Origin: an uncultured Bacteroidales bacterium
GTDB lineage: Bacteria > Bacteroidota > Bacteroidia > Bacteroidales > FEN-979
Direction: 5' to 3'
Length of the DNA: 60,287 nucleotides
Assembly: GCA_903929315.1 (NCBI GenBank)
Contig: CAIYUC010000138.1
Span: 1-60,287, forward strand
The notes beneath the pieces are model-generated. The model saw only the letters and a program-made list of their open reading frames with translations, had not been told where the DNA came from and searched no databases. How positions within the stretch are numbered: position 1 is the stretch's first letter; the number at the start of each line of letters is the position of its first letter. The translations under genes were made by a program, and so were the position numbers. Below, piece by piece: positions 33,105-41,440 of the stretch.

Positions 33105-34931
33105 TCATTCAATAAAGATTATTTCCCTGTACCAGTCATTATTCCAGTTATCAATTAACGCTTTAAATTCACTATATTCTATTACCGGGATAATTCTTTT
33201 CTTAAGGTTAATGTTCTTTTTCACTGTAACTTTTGTTGCTTCTGTTTTTAATTCATAATAGAATGAACCGGCAGCATTATTAATTTCAACCTTCTTTTCA
33301 GGTGAAAAAGATGACATACCCTCAGGAAGGATGAATGTGTATTCATAGCTCTCTTCCATCTCCGAAGGTATTTCAATAGGTGTTATCCTGTTTTTCGGCA
33401 ATAACCGGATTCCCCAGCTATCAATACCTTTCGTCATAACAGGAAGCGAAAAAAAATAAACGTTGCTGTCTTTCCTGAAGGGCTTATCTTTCTGAACCGA
33501 ATAACGGATCATTGACTCTTTTTCATCTTTATTTAATATCGTCTGATCTTTCAGCTCCGAAGCACCGATACTGCCCGTGAACCATGACCTTTCCTTGTCT
33601 TTATCCCGTAAAAGCAGCAGCCAGGGGTTGCTACCGTTTACCATGTCAATTGAAATTTCTCCGGATAATTGCTTTTTCGTATCTACTATGCAATCAAACC
33701 TGCAGGAACCTTTGTTTGTATAATCTTCCGTTTTAGTGATCTTCGATTTGCCCATAGAATCAAATTCAACAAGCACACGGCCCGGGTAGCTGTACTTTAG
33801 ATTCTGAGAATTAAGTGTATTCGGTGAAAGATAGACCGGACCTGTTTCCTGAAGCTCGGCTTTTACTAAAAACTCCTCGATATCGAGCAGGGAACCTGTT
33901 TTTTCGTCAAATACTGCATTCCTTATTACCGCAACCGGTCCGGCTTTTATTCCTGCTTCCTTCAAAAGAGAAATCAATAAAATGGTTTTCTCAACTGGTG
34001 TTCCACCGTTGCTATGCCATGTTTCCGCTGCTGTCCTGCAGGTAAATCCGGTATATCTTAATGGGATCGGCCACATTTTGAATTCGTTGACCACTTTCTC
34101 CTGGAGTTTAAGAAGAATATCCGGTTTTTCTTTTAATGATGCCATAATTTCTTTTACTGCTTTCTTCATTTCATCATCCAGGACGTATGCAAACGCCGGT
34201 TGCTTTTGAAATCCGGAGTAGAGATCGCTTCTGTCATTTTCAGTGCTGAAGATAAGACGGGGATAATTTTCATTATTTGCAGCCTGGAATTCCTCCGTGG
34301 AAATTGGGGGTATATCCTTGAACTTCCATGTATAAACCCTGAACAACCCTTCATTCGTTATGACGGGTAACTGGTCTGTAAGAATGGCCTTGTAATAAAA
34401 TTTGACAGTATTGGGGATCCTGATTATTATCATAAGTTCTTTGACAGGTTCCGTTTCAGCCAGGATCTCATTGCCCATAAGTGCCGGGTAGAATCCTTTT
34501 TTCGAATGGATCTCATAGTCCAGGTTCAGGATGGCGTTCCTTTCTGTCCCCGTATGCGTGATGACCATTTCCCGTAAATTGTTATAGGATGGGACATTTA
34601 CTGCAATCCCGGGAAGTACTTCATTAAGCGCATTTTTTGGAGAAACTACTTTTTTCCCGTCTGCCATGATCGTATAAACCTCATTAATTTTAAAAACCTG
34701 CCAATCCGGATTATAAACAATGGTAGACTCTCCGTAAAGACTGTTAAACGACCGGTAAGTCAAAAGTTTTTGCTTTTTACTGAACCGGAAATCGATACTT
34801 TCATCAGGATTTAACTTGTATTCCTTTGTGATTTGAAGGTAGATTGCGTCTGAGTTTTCATTCTGGGAATAGGAAAATGTGGATAGAAGAGAAAAAACAG
34901 AGGACAGACAATAAATTAAAAGCTTTTTCAT
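33105..34931 (-). CDS. DUF3857 / transglutaminase-like secreted protein (608 aa)
   Basis: A secreted protein with a signal peptide (1-22), an N-terminal DUF3857 beta domain and a central transglutaminase-like region. In the latter, the catalytic-cysteine position reads FTCRTAAETWHSNGGTP with KTILLISLLKEAGIKAGPV downstream, and the C-terminal part is beta-rich (DUF3858-like). The cysteine peptidase-like fold is recognisable but I cannot confirm a full Cys-His-Asp triad. It follows a second DUF3857 gene by 27 bases on the same strand. Such tandem pairs are common in Bacteroidota; the role is unknown. Confidence 0.8.
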   Translation of the reverse strand: MKKLLIYCLSSVFSLLSTFSYSQNENSDAIYLQITKEYKLNPDESIDFRFSKKQKLLTYRSFNSLYGESTIVYNPDWQVFKINEVYTIMADGKKVVSPKNALNEVLPGIAVNVPSYNNLREMVITHTGTERNAILNLDYEIHSKKGFYPALMGNEILAETEPVKELMIIIRIPNTVKFYYKAILTDQLPVITNEGLFRVYTWKFKDIPPISTEEFQAANNENYPRLIFSTENDRSDLYSGFQKQPAFAYVLDDEMKKAVKEIMASLKEKPDILLKLQEKVVNEFKMWPIPLRYTGFTCRTAAETWHSNGGTPVEKTILLISLLKEAGIKAGPVAVIRNAVFDEKTGSLLDIEEFLVKAELQETGPVYLSPNTLNSQNLKYSYPGRVLVEFDSMGKSKITKTEDYTNKGSCRFDCIVDTKKQLSGEISIDMVNGSNPWLLLLRDKDKERSWFTGSIGASELKDQTILNKDEKESMIRYSVQKDKPFRKDSNVYFFSLPVMTKGIDSWGIRLLPKNRITPIEIPSEMEESYEYTFILPEGMSSFSPEKKVEINNAAGSFYYELKTEATKVTVKKNINLKKRIIPVIEYSEFKALIDNWNNDWYREIIFIE

Positions 34932-34958
34932 AGAATTAATTTTTCCCCGGGTTAAAAG

Positions 34959-36941
34959 TTAATTCTGTATTTGGAAAATGACGGGCTGTTCAGCGTAGGA
35001 ATTTTGTGCATTCACCGTTTCACGGAATTCAGGCCAGTCTGCTGAATCATAGATCCTCTTTCCAAGAACGATCTTTTCACTCAGGGTAAGGATATTTCCG
35101 CTGAGCTGGTATCCTCCGGAAAAAGAACATACAGAACCCGGTTTATTCTTAGCGTCCCTGCCTGTCCGGCAAGCAGGCGGGATCAGGATCATTTTTTTCA
35201 CCGAGGGTAATGTTATCGTTTCATTTAGTTCGACCAACCGGCTGCACCTGTCTCTGAACGGATATTTCTTGTCTTTTGGTCCTGTGTCAAAAGAGAGGTG
35301 CGGTTGAACGGCTTTAAAAACACCTTCAGCAATGACCGGAGTGAACAAGATCCTGTCTCCGGATACGATTCCATATTGCGGGATCCTGTAATCGATCCTA
35401 ATCCTGATCGGGCCGGAAGAATAATCAATTGGGTCGCTGTATTCTATTTTGGTTACTTCTGCCAGTGTTGATACCCGCAGCAGTTCCTTTTCTACGATCT
35501 GATCCCATTGGGTTTTACTTGAAGTTCTGAACAACCCCCTGATCATGGCATCCGACTGTCCTTCAGCGGTGATAGTAACAGTTCCTTTAAGTGTTCCATC
35601 AACCGATAACTCCGAATTACCGCTTATCTTCAGGTAATGGTTTTCCGGTGCAGACAGATCTGTAGTACGGAGATCTGCACCTTCAGGTACCCCCATCAGG
35701 AATTGCTGTTGCTGTTCTGCGCTGGACCATAGCTCCCTGGTAAACGGAACCCAGGTTGGATCAAGCAGATGATATTTTTTATCCCTGAGTTTTACAACAG
35801 TTACACAATGATTGAACTGGTCTGCCGGAATATAATCAATTCGCGAGCCGGCCATTGTCATAGCCGGGTAAGATTTAAATCCGGCTGCCCGCAACATCGT
35901 TATCAGCATACCGGCTTTATCTTTGCATACTCCACAACGGTCAGTGAAGGTCATCTCCCCTTTATGCAAGGTAAATCCTTCGCCACACCCCATTGAAATA
36001 CCGGAATATCGGATCTCATCAGCCACCCAGTGCGTCAGCCTGGAAATTGAATCTGTTTCATTCCGGGCTCCTTTCAGGATCTCATTTACCTTTTCTTTAA
36101 TCTCCGGAGTCGAGTCAAAACTGCCAAAATCTTCGTTTACTTTGTAAAACCAGGTCGATTTAAGCTGCCAGTCCGGACTTGTCGATAAAAGCAGTTTGGT
36201 GGCAACATCAGAAATGGCTACCATCCTGGATTCTGAATGGAATGGGAGAATGTCTTTTTTGGAAAAAGTATAAATGGCAAGGTCACCGTTAACCAAAGAT
36301 GAAGCTTGCAGTTCCCCGTTGTAGACCTGATACTGTAAGTGTTTATCCAATGGAAGGCTTACCTGGTAAACCTTGATTTTCTCAGGATTACTGCTCCAGA
36401 AGTCAACGATATCATAAAAATGACCCTTCATCGGTGGAATGTATTTGTCTTCATCGTCTCCGTCCCCGGCTAATAAGGCATAGGTAAATCCTTTTTTATG
36501 CTGCACTACTTCAACGGCATCACCGGGATCAAGCCGGCCGATCTCGATCATCTTCTCCCTGGCCCCCCAATAAATCATATGGGCAGGAGCCGGGTAATCG
36601 AGAACAGCTTTCATGTCGAGCTCCCTGATTGTGCCGTCATTTTTATAAATAATGACTTTTTTTATTTCCGAATAGGCCGATAATGGGTCATAACCGAATT
36701 TAATGACACTGACATCAAGAGCCCCTTTATAATTCAAAATTTTATAGAGTGTATGCGTCTGGATGTGACTCAGACCGGATTCTTTAACATCCACACTGGT
36801 ACTATCGAAAACGATAACCAGATTATCATTTGGATACGTCGTTGCATCGCCTGCCAATCGGATCATGTCTTGTATCGGATTTGAAGCAAAGCTGATCTGT
36901 GCAAACAATAGTAGAATCAGTAGGAAAACCATTTTTCGCAT
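34959..36941 (-). CDS. DUF3857 / transglutaminase-like secreted protein (660 aa)
   Basis: A paralogue-like partner with a signal peptide (1-19). The transglutaminase core is clear: DRCGVCKDKAGMLITMLRAAG supplies the cysteine, DQFNHCVTVV the histidine and YHLLDPTW the aspartate. A full triad is therefore visible here, unlike in the downstream gene. It is the first gene of the pair. A CCTGCCTG...CAAGCAGG palindrome at 35157-35181 lies in frame and encodes part of PPACRTGRDAKN. Confidence 0.82.
   Translation of the reverse strand: MRKMVFLLILLLFAQISFASNPIQDMIRLAGDATTYPNDNLVIVFDSTSVDVKESGLSHIQTHTLYKILNYKGALDVSVIKFGYDPLSAYSEIKKVIIYKNDGTIRELDMKAVLDYPAPAHMIYWGAREKMIEIGRLDPGDAVEVVQHKKGFTYALLAGDGDDEDKYIPPMKGHFYDIVDFWSSNPEKIKVYQVSLPLDKHLQYQVYNGELQASSLVNGDLAIYTFSKKDILPFHSESRMVAISDVATKLLLSTSPDWQLKSTWFYKVNEDFGSFDSTPEIKEKVNEILKGARNETDSISRLTHWVADEIRYSGISMGCGEGFTLHKGEMTFTDRCGVCKDKAGMLITMLRAAGFKSYPAMTMAGSRIDYIPADQFNHCVTVVKLRDKKYHLLDPTWVPFTRELWSSAEQQQQFLMGVPEGADLRTTDLSAPENHYLKISGNSELSVDGTLKGTVTITAEGQSDAMIRGLFRTSSKTQWDQIVEKELLRVSTLAEVTKIEYSDPIDYSSGPIRIRIDYRIPQYGIVSGDRILFTPVIAEGVFKAVQPHLSFDTGPKDKKYPFRDRCSRLVELNETITLPSVKKMILIPPACRTGRDAKNKPGSVCSFSGGYQLSGNILTLSEKIVLGKRIYDSADWPEFRETVNAQNSYAEQPVIFQIQN
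35157..35181. repeat. CCTGCCTG/CAAGCAGG palindrome inside a DUF3857 gene
   Basis: Arms CCTGCCTG and CAAGCAGG (one G-T mismatch) flank TCCGG. They are in frame near residues 588-595. A related CCGCC GCA GGCGG hairpin is intergenic at 37031-37043. Confidence 0.6.
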
Positions 36942-36980
36942 GTTGGATTTTATGAGGAATTATGGATTTTAATTCTTTTA

Positions 36981-37048
36981 ATTTCGCTATCTCACTATTT
37001 CGCCATTTCGCTACTTCACGAGGTTACCATCCGCCGCAGGCGGACACC
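36981..37048. repeat. AGCGAAAT-family repeat plus CCGCCGCAGGCGG hairpin
   Basis: ATTTCGCTATCTCACTATTT and CGCCATTTCGCTACTTC span 36981-37018. The hairpin follows at 37031-37043. Together they fill the gap between the rluB-like and DUF3857 genes. Confidence 0.75.
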
Positions 37049-37079
37049 AATTCACCGGTTTTTTTTGACTCTGTGACTT

Positions 37080-37952
37080 TTAACTTAGCATTTTCAGCAA
37101 ATTGATCTCTTTTTCTTCCAAAAACCGCCAATGCCCGCGTGACAGGTTTTTCTTGGTTAACCCTGCAAAATAAACCCTGTCGAGCTTCACTACATTATAC
37201 CCAAGTTTTTCGAAGATCCTTCGAACAATACGGTTTTTCCCTGAATGCAGCTCGATCCCCAGTTCTTTTTTATCGGATCCGTCCCCGACATATTCTATTG
37301 CATCGACTTTTATCTTTCCATCATCCAATTCGATTCCATCGACGATCTTCATCATATCCGTCTTGGTAAGCGCTTTATCCAGAATCACATGATAAATCTT
37401 CTTAATGCCATACCTCGGATGGGAAAGTTTCTTGGTAAGCTGTCCATCATTTGTAAAAAGCAACAACCCTGTGGTATTACGATCCAGCCGGCCGACCGGA
37501 TAAATCCTTTCTTTGCATGCACCGGATACAAGATTCATCACCGTCTTCTCATGGTGTGGATCCTCTGTAGAGGTGATGAATCCTTTCGGTTTATTCAGAA
37601 GCAAATATCTTAACTTTTCCCTTGCCAGGGTTTGGTCTCCGAATTGTACCCTATCCGTTCGGGATACTTTTGTTCCCAGCACTGTCACAACTTCCCCGTT
37701 TATACTCACAGCGCCGGCCAGTATTAATTTATCAGCTTCGCGTCGTGAACAGATGCCGGCATCGGCAATATATTTATTCAAACGGACAAGATGATTGTCT
37801 TTTTTTGGCTCTGACGGATCAGGTTGCGGCTTTTTATACGCTGATGTTGACGAGCTCCTCTCAGGGCGTTCAGATTCTTCAGATCGTTCTTTCTTGTAAA
37901 CAGAAGTTTTTCTTCTTTCCTGGGGTTTGCTTTGTTTTTCAAATTTTTTCAT
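37080..37952 (-). CDS. 23S rRNA pseudouridine synthase, RluB/RsuA family
   Basis: A 290-residue pseudouridine synthase. Residues 1-52 are a basic, low-complexity extension (Lys, Ser, Glu, Arg, Pro) typical of Bacteroidota members. The S4 RNA-binding domain follows (VRLNKYIADAGICSRREADKLI), and the catalytic aspartate is D157 in PVGRLDRNTTGLLLF. It probably modifies 23S rRNA near U2605, as RluB does; RluF or RsuA specificity cannot be excluded. Thirteen bases separate its start from the MORN-repeat gene upstream. Confidence 0.9.
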   Translation of the reverse strand: MKKFEKQSKPQERRKTSVYKKERSEESERPERSSSTSAYKKPQPDPSEPKKDNHLVRLNKYIADAGICSRREADKLILAGAVSINGEVVTVLGTKVSRTDRVQFGDQTLAREKLRYLLLNKPKGFITSTEDPHHEKTVMNLVSGACKERIYPVGRLDRNTTGLLLFTNDGQLTKKLSHPRYGIKKIYHVILDKALTKTDMMKIVDGIELDDGKIKVDAIEYVGDGSDKKELGIELHSGKNRIVRRIFEKLGYNVVKLDRVYFAGLTKKNLSRGHWRFLEEKEINLLKMLS

Positions 37953-37965
37953 TCCGGTTTATATG

Positions 37966-39528
37966 TTAATCTCCTGATTCGAAAGGTGGCTTGATCTTCA
38001 CTCCGTCATACTTAGTTTCGACACCATTCCTGTACGTGATAATAAGAAAAGGAGTACCGTCGTAATTGTACAGGATCCAGTCACCCTCTTTTTTGCTCAT
38101 GATATAAAACCCTTCATCTTTAATCTTTCCGTTATCCCAGTAATAAACATGTTTTCCATCAGGGTTGTCCTCAATAAAATTCCCTGAAAAGCTTAAAATA
38201 CTATCCGTTTTAGCCTCTTTTGGGAAAAGAAAATACGTTTTCCACATCCCGTTTTTCAACCCGTCACGGTAAGTTCCTCTTTCCAGATAATCTCCTGATA
38301 TTACAAACCATGGACCGTCTTCAAGTCCATTCACATATTCACCTTCCTCAACAACTTTTTGGCTCTCATCATACTCCGTATGCATGCCATCCTTTACACC
38401 GTTAGTATATTCTTCTTCCTGCAATAGCTGGCCTGTATCATAATACCATTTCCATGTTCCCAGCAATTTTCCTGAATTGCTGTATTTTCCTGCCTGTTCA
38501 AGTTTTCCGTTAGGATAAAAATATTTCCATTCTCCTACTTGTTTACCGTCTTTATAATCGCCTTCCGATTTCAGTGACTTATCTTCATAAAACTCTTTCC
38601 AGTGGCCATCGCGGCTGCCATCTTCCCGGATGATGCCCTCCCCCGTTATGATTCCGTTCTTATAAAGAAACGAATTCTGTATCAGGCCGTCATGGCTGTA
38701 TTCTCTTTTTATCCCTTCCGGGATCCCATACCGGTAAGTGGCGCTTACTTTTATTTTACCATCCGGATAATATTCATTTTGTACGTCAAGTTTAGTAACT
38801 TCTTCTGCTTCCTCTTGTTTGACATCACTGACATATTTCGACACACTGATAAGATCACCATTTTCCGTATATTCCTTGAAATACCCGTTTTTTTTATCAT
38901 CCTTATACATTCCCTCCTGCCGGATAAATCCGTTGTCATAAAAAGTATACCATCTTCCCTGTTTCAGGTTATTTTTATCTTTCCGGTTAATAGTAAGACG
39001 ATCAATAACAAAACCTCTTTTATATTCGATAAGGGAAATAATAGTCCCATCAGGTGAGTACTCTTTTGCAAATCCTTGTTCAAGACCTTTAATGAAAGGG
39101 ATTTCCATCTTGAGTTTGTGATCAGGGGAATAGATCCTTGTCATCCCTTCTTTTATATCATTCCTGTAATTCTCCCTGACGATCTCCCGGTCGAGGTTGG
39201 TGGTTTTAAGGCCATTCTTCTTCCCGTTTTTGTATTCTACTTCCAGGATAAGTTTACCCTCTTCATTGTAAAATTTCCAGGTACTGTCAAGTTCAAAATG
39301 TTTCCGGTTTCCTTCCGATTTCAGTTTCCCGTTTTCAAAATATGATTTCCAATACCCGTCAGGATTTCCGTTTATCATCATTCCTTCGCTTGATATTTTC
39401 CCGTTCAGATAAAAGAATTTCTGATAGCCATTGATCTTGACACTGTCCTGCGAAAATGAAGCAGGAAAAATAAAAAACGAAAAATAAAATAAATGAAATA
39501 ACAGGATTATCAGGGTTTTTCTGGGCAT
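37966..39528 (-). CDS. secreted MORN-repeat (YwqK-type) protein
   Basis: A 520-residue exported protein with a signal peptide (1-26) followed by about 18-20 tandem MORN-2/YwqK-like repeats of 20-24 residues. Each has the core G-x-W-x-x-Y-x-x-x-G-x-L (for example GYWKSYFENGKLKSEG). The whole mature protein would be an elongated beta solenoid-like sheet. The YwqK antitoxin name attached to such proteins is an annotation carry-over; no toxin gene is adjacent. The function is unknown. Confidence 0.85.
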   Translation of the reverse strand: MPRKTLIILLFHLFYFSFFIFPASFSQDSVKINGYQKFFYLNGKISSEGMMINGNPDGYWKSYFENGKLKSEGNRKHFELDSTWKFYNEEGKLILEVEYKNGKKNGLKTTNLDREIVRENYRNDIKEGMTRIYSPDHKLKMEIPFIKGLEQGFAKEYSPDGTIISLIEYKRGFVIDRLTINRKDKNNLKQGRWYTFYDNGFIRQEGMYKDDKKNGYFKEYTENGDLISVSKYVSDVKQEEAEEVTKLDVQNEYYPDGKIKVSATYRYGIPEGIKREYSHDGLIQNSFLYKNGIITGEGIIREDGSRDGHWKEFYEDKSLKSEGDYKDGKQVGEWKYFYPNGKLEQAGKYSNSGKLLGTWKWYYDTGQLLQEEEYTNGVKDGMHTEYDESQKVVEEGEYVNGLEDGPWFVISGDYLERGTYRDGLKNGMWKTYFLFPKEAKTDSILSFSGNFIEDNPDGKHVYYWDNGKIKDEGFYIMSKKEGDWILYNYDGTPFLIITYRNGVETKYDGVKIKPPFESGD

Positions 39529-39546
39529 TTTATTTAAAGTATATGG

Positions 39547-40512
39547 TTACTTTGATAATTCAAGCATCCGTAAGATTGGTTTTTTTGCTTTTTCAATCAA
39601 TTCCGGTGAAAGAACAATTTCAGGGGTTTCCTGTTCCATACAATTCAATAGTTTGGGTAAAGTATTCATTTTCATATATGGACAATCATTACATGCACAA
39701 ATTTCATCAGATGGTACGATCAGAAATTCCTTTTCCGGGGAGTTTTTTTTCATCTGGTGAAGGATACCTGTTTCTGTTGCTACAATATATTTTTTGGCAC
39801 TGTCTTTTACTGTATAATTTATCAATGCTGTAGTTGAACCAATGAAATCGGCTAATGCAAGGATCACTGCTTTACATTCCGGATGTGCGATCATTTTTGC
39901 ATCGGGATTTTCTTCTTTAAGCTTTATGATGGCTTCGGTTTTGATAATATCGTGCACTTCGCATGAACCTTCCCATAAAACCATGTTACGACCGGTAATA
40001 CTATTTATATAACTTCCAAGGTTTTTGTCGGGGGCAAAAATAATTTTTTGATCTTTTGGAAAAGACTCCACAATCTTTACTGCATTACTCGATGTGCAAA
40101 TTACGTCGGACAAGGCTTTTATTTCAGCTGAACAATTGATATAGGACATGACCACATGCCCGGGTTGTTTTTTAAGGAATTTTTTAAACAAATCAGGAGG
40201 ACAGGAATCAGCTAATGAACAACCCGCATTGAGATCCGGTAAAATGACTTTTTTATCCGGATTGAGGATTTTTGCAGTTTCAGCCATGAAATGTACGCCG
40301 GCAAAAACAATAATATCTGCATTCGTATTTAAGGCTTCCTGTGATAAGCCCAGGCTGTCGCCCACAAAATCAGCCATATCCTGAATTTCTGGTATCTGAT
40401 AGTAATGTGCGAGGAGAATTGCATTTTTTTCTTTTTTTAGTTTTCTTATCTGTTCTGTAATATCTTTCCTGGTTGATATGGAGGGTTTTTTATATTGAAT
40501 ATCATTGATCAT
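39547..40512 (-). CDS. nadA: quinolinate synthase
   Basis: A 321-residue NadA that condenses iminoaspartate with dihydroxyacetone phosphate to quinolinate in NAD synthesis. The catalytic 4Fe-4S cysteines are visible in LNAGCSLADSC (C98), HPECK and CACNDCPYM. HYYQIPEIQDMADFVGDS near residue 36 is the substrate region. The length matches the short bacterial form. No nadB or nadC is next to it. It points leftwards from the AT-rich gap that separates it from rpiB. Confidence 0.95.
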   Translation of the reverse strand: MINDIQYKKPSISTRKDITEQIRKLKKEKNAILLAHYYQIPEIQDMADFVGDSLGLSQEALNTNADIIVFAGVHFMAETAKILNPDKKVILPDLNAGCSLADSCPPDLFKKFLKKQPGHVVMSYINCSAEIKALSDVICTSSNAVKIVESFPKDQKIIFAPDKNLGSYINSITGRNMVLWEGSCEVHDIIKTEAIIKLKEENPDAKMIAHPECKAVILALADFIGSTTALINYTVKDSAKKYIVATETGILHQMKKNSPEKEFLIVPSDEICACNDCPYMKMNTLPKLLNCMEQETPEIVLSPELIEKAKKPILRMLELSK

Positions 40513-40945
40513 AATATTAATTTATTTTTATATATAAAATCTTTTTAAGTATTAATAATAGGTGTTAATTCAGTTGATTAATTCCTGCTAAAAAATTTGC
40601 TTTTAGTTTTTTTATACTTCTATTAACAAGTTATCAAGAGTTATCAGATCTAACACCTTTGATAGATAATCAATTGGTATTTTAATAACAGCTTATTAAT
40701 TTATTATACTGGTTAAAAAAAAAACTAAATAGTATAGAGTTTTTCATGTTAATAGAATTTGAAATTTGAATTAAATTTTACTAAAAAAGATTATCCACCT
40801 GTTGAATTGAAGGAAAAAATAACTTTTCACAAATTGGTAACAAAGTTACGGAGATATCAACATCCTTTTGTGTAAATTTTAAAATTTTGATCCTTAATGA
40901 TATATTCAGAGGCATCTTTTAAGTTCAATTCATTATCATTGATTT
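40513..40945. other. AT-rich divergent intergenic region, weak candidate replication origin
   Basis: These 433 bases separate the divergent nadA and rpiB genes and are strikingly AT-rich, with long A/T runs. They contain no reading frame of note and, unlike most gaps here, none of the dispersed repeats. Two 8-of-9 matches to the DnaA box TTWTNCACA are present (TTATCCACC and CTTTTCACA, near 40792 and 40821), together with TTATCAAG and TTATCAGAT. This could be an origin, a pair of regulated promoters or merely spacer. Confidence 0.3.
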
Positions 40946-40950
40946 ATGGT

Positions 40951-40958
40951 TACATTTG
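40951..40958 (+). promoter_or_regulatory. Bacteroidota -7 promoter box TACATTTG
   Basis: A perfect TAnnTTTG match 18 bases before the ATG at 40976. This favours that start over the in-frame ATG at 40946, which would lie upstream of the transcript start. Confidence 0.5.
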
Positions 40959-40975
40959 TCATAAAAATATTAACA

Positions 40976-41425
40976 ATGGTTGACTTTAATAATCCGATTG
41001 CTATAGCAAGTGATCACGCAGGTTTCTGTTTGAAAGAATACCTGAAGGAGAAACTGTTGGAAGAAGGATTTATATTCAATGACTTTGGAACATTTTCAAA
41101 GGAAAGCATGGATTATCCTGATACTGTCCATCCTTTAGCCAAAGCCATTCAGGACAAGAAATTTAGCGGGGGAATTATAATTTGTGGTAGTGGAAATGGT
41201 GTGGCAATGGTGGCAAACAAATACCGGGATATCCGGGCAGCAGTTTGCTGGAATGAAGAAATTACAAGACTTTCGCGTCAGCACAATAATGCGAATGTTA
41301 TTGCTCTTCCTGCACGTTTTCTGCCAAAGGAAGAGGCGGTAAAATTGGTGAGAACATTTTTTAACACAGGATTTGAAGGTGGGAGGCATGAAAGGCGGGT
41401 GATGAAGATTTCTGAGGTTTTATAA
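40976..41425 (+). CDS. rpiB: ribose-5-phosphate isomerase B
   Basis: A RpiB/LacAB-family isomerase of about 149 residues interconverting ribose-5-phosphate and ribulose-5-phosphate. Visible motifs are ASDHAGF near the N-terminus, DYPD, the catalytic cysteine region CGSGNGVAM, and NVIALPAR. The start at 40976 fits the family, where MVDFNNPIAIASDHAG is standard; the frame also contains an ATG 30 bases upstream. The LutB-like gene begins 15 bases after the stop. Confidence 0.94.
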   Translation: MVDFNNPIAIASDHAGFCLKEYLKEKLLEEGFIFNDFGTFSKESMDYPDTVHPLAKAIQDKKFSGGIIICGSGNGVAMVANKYRDIRAAVCWNEEITRLSRQHNNANVIALPARFLPKEEAVKLVRTFFNTGFEGGRHERRVMKISEVL

Positions 41426-41440
41426 AATCCACGAGTTATT

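Noticed and set aside
37966-39528. Antitoxin of a toxin-antitoxin pair
   Set aside because: The MORN/YwqK repeats recall that label, but the protein is exported and no toxin gene is adjacent.
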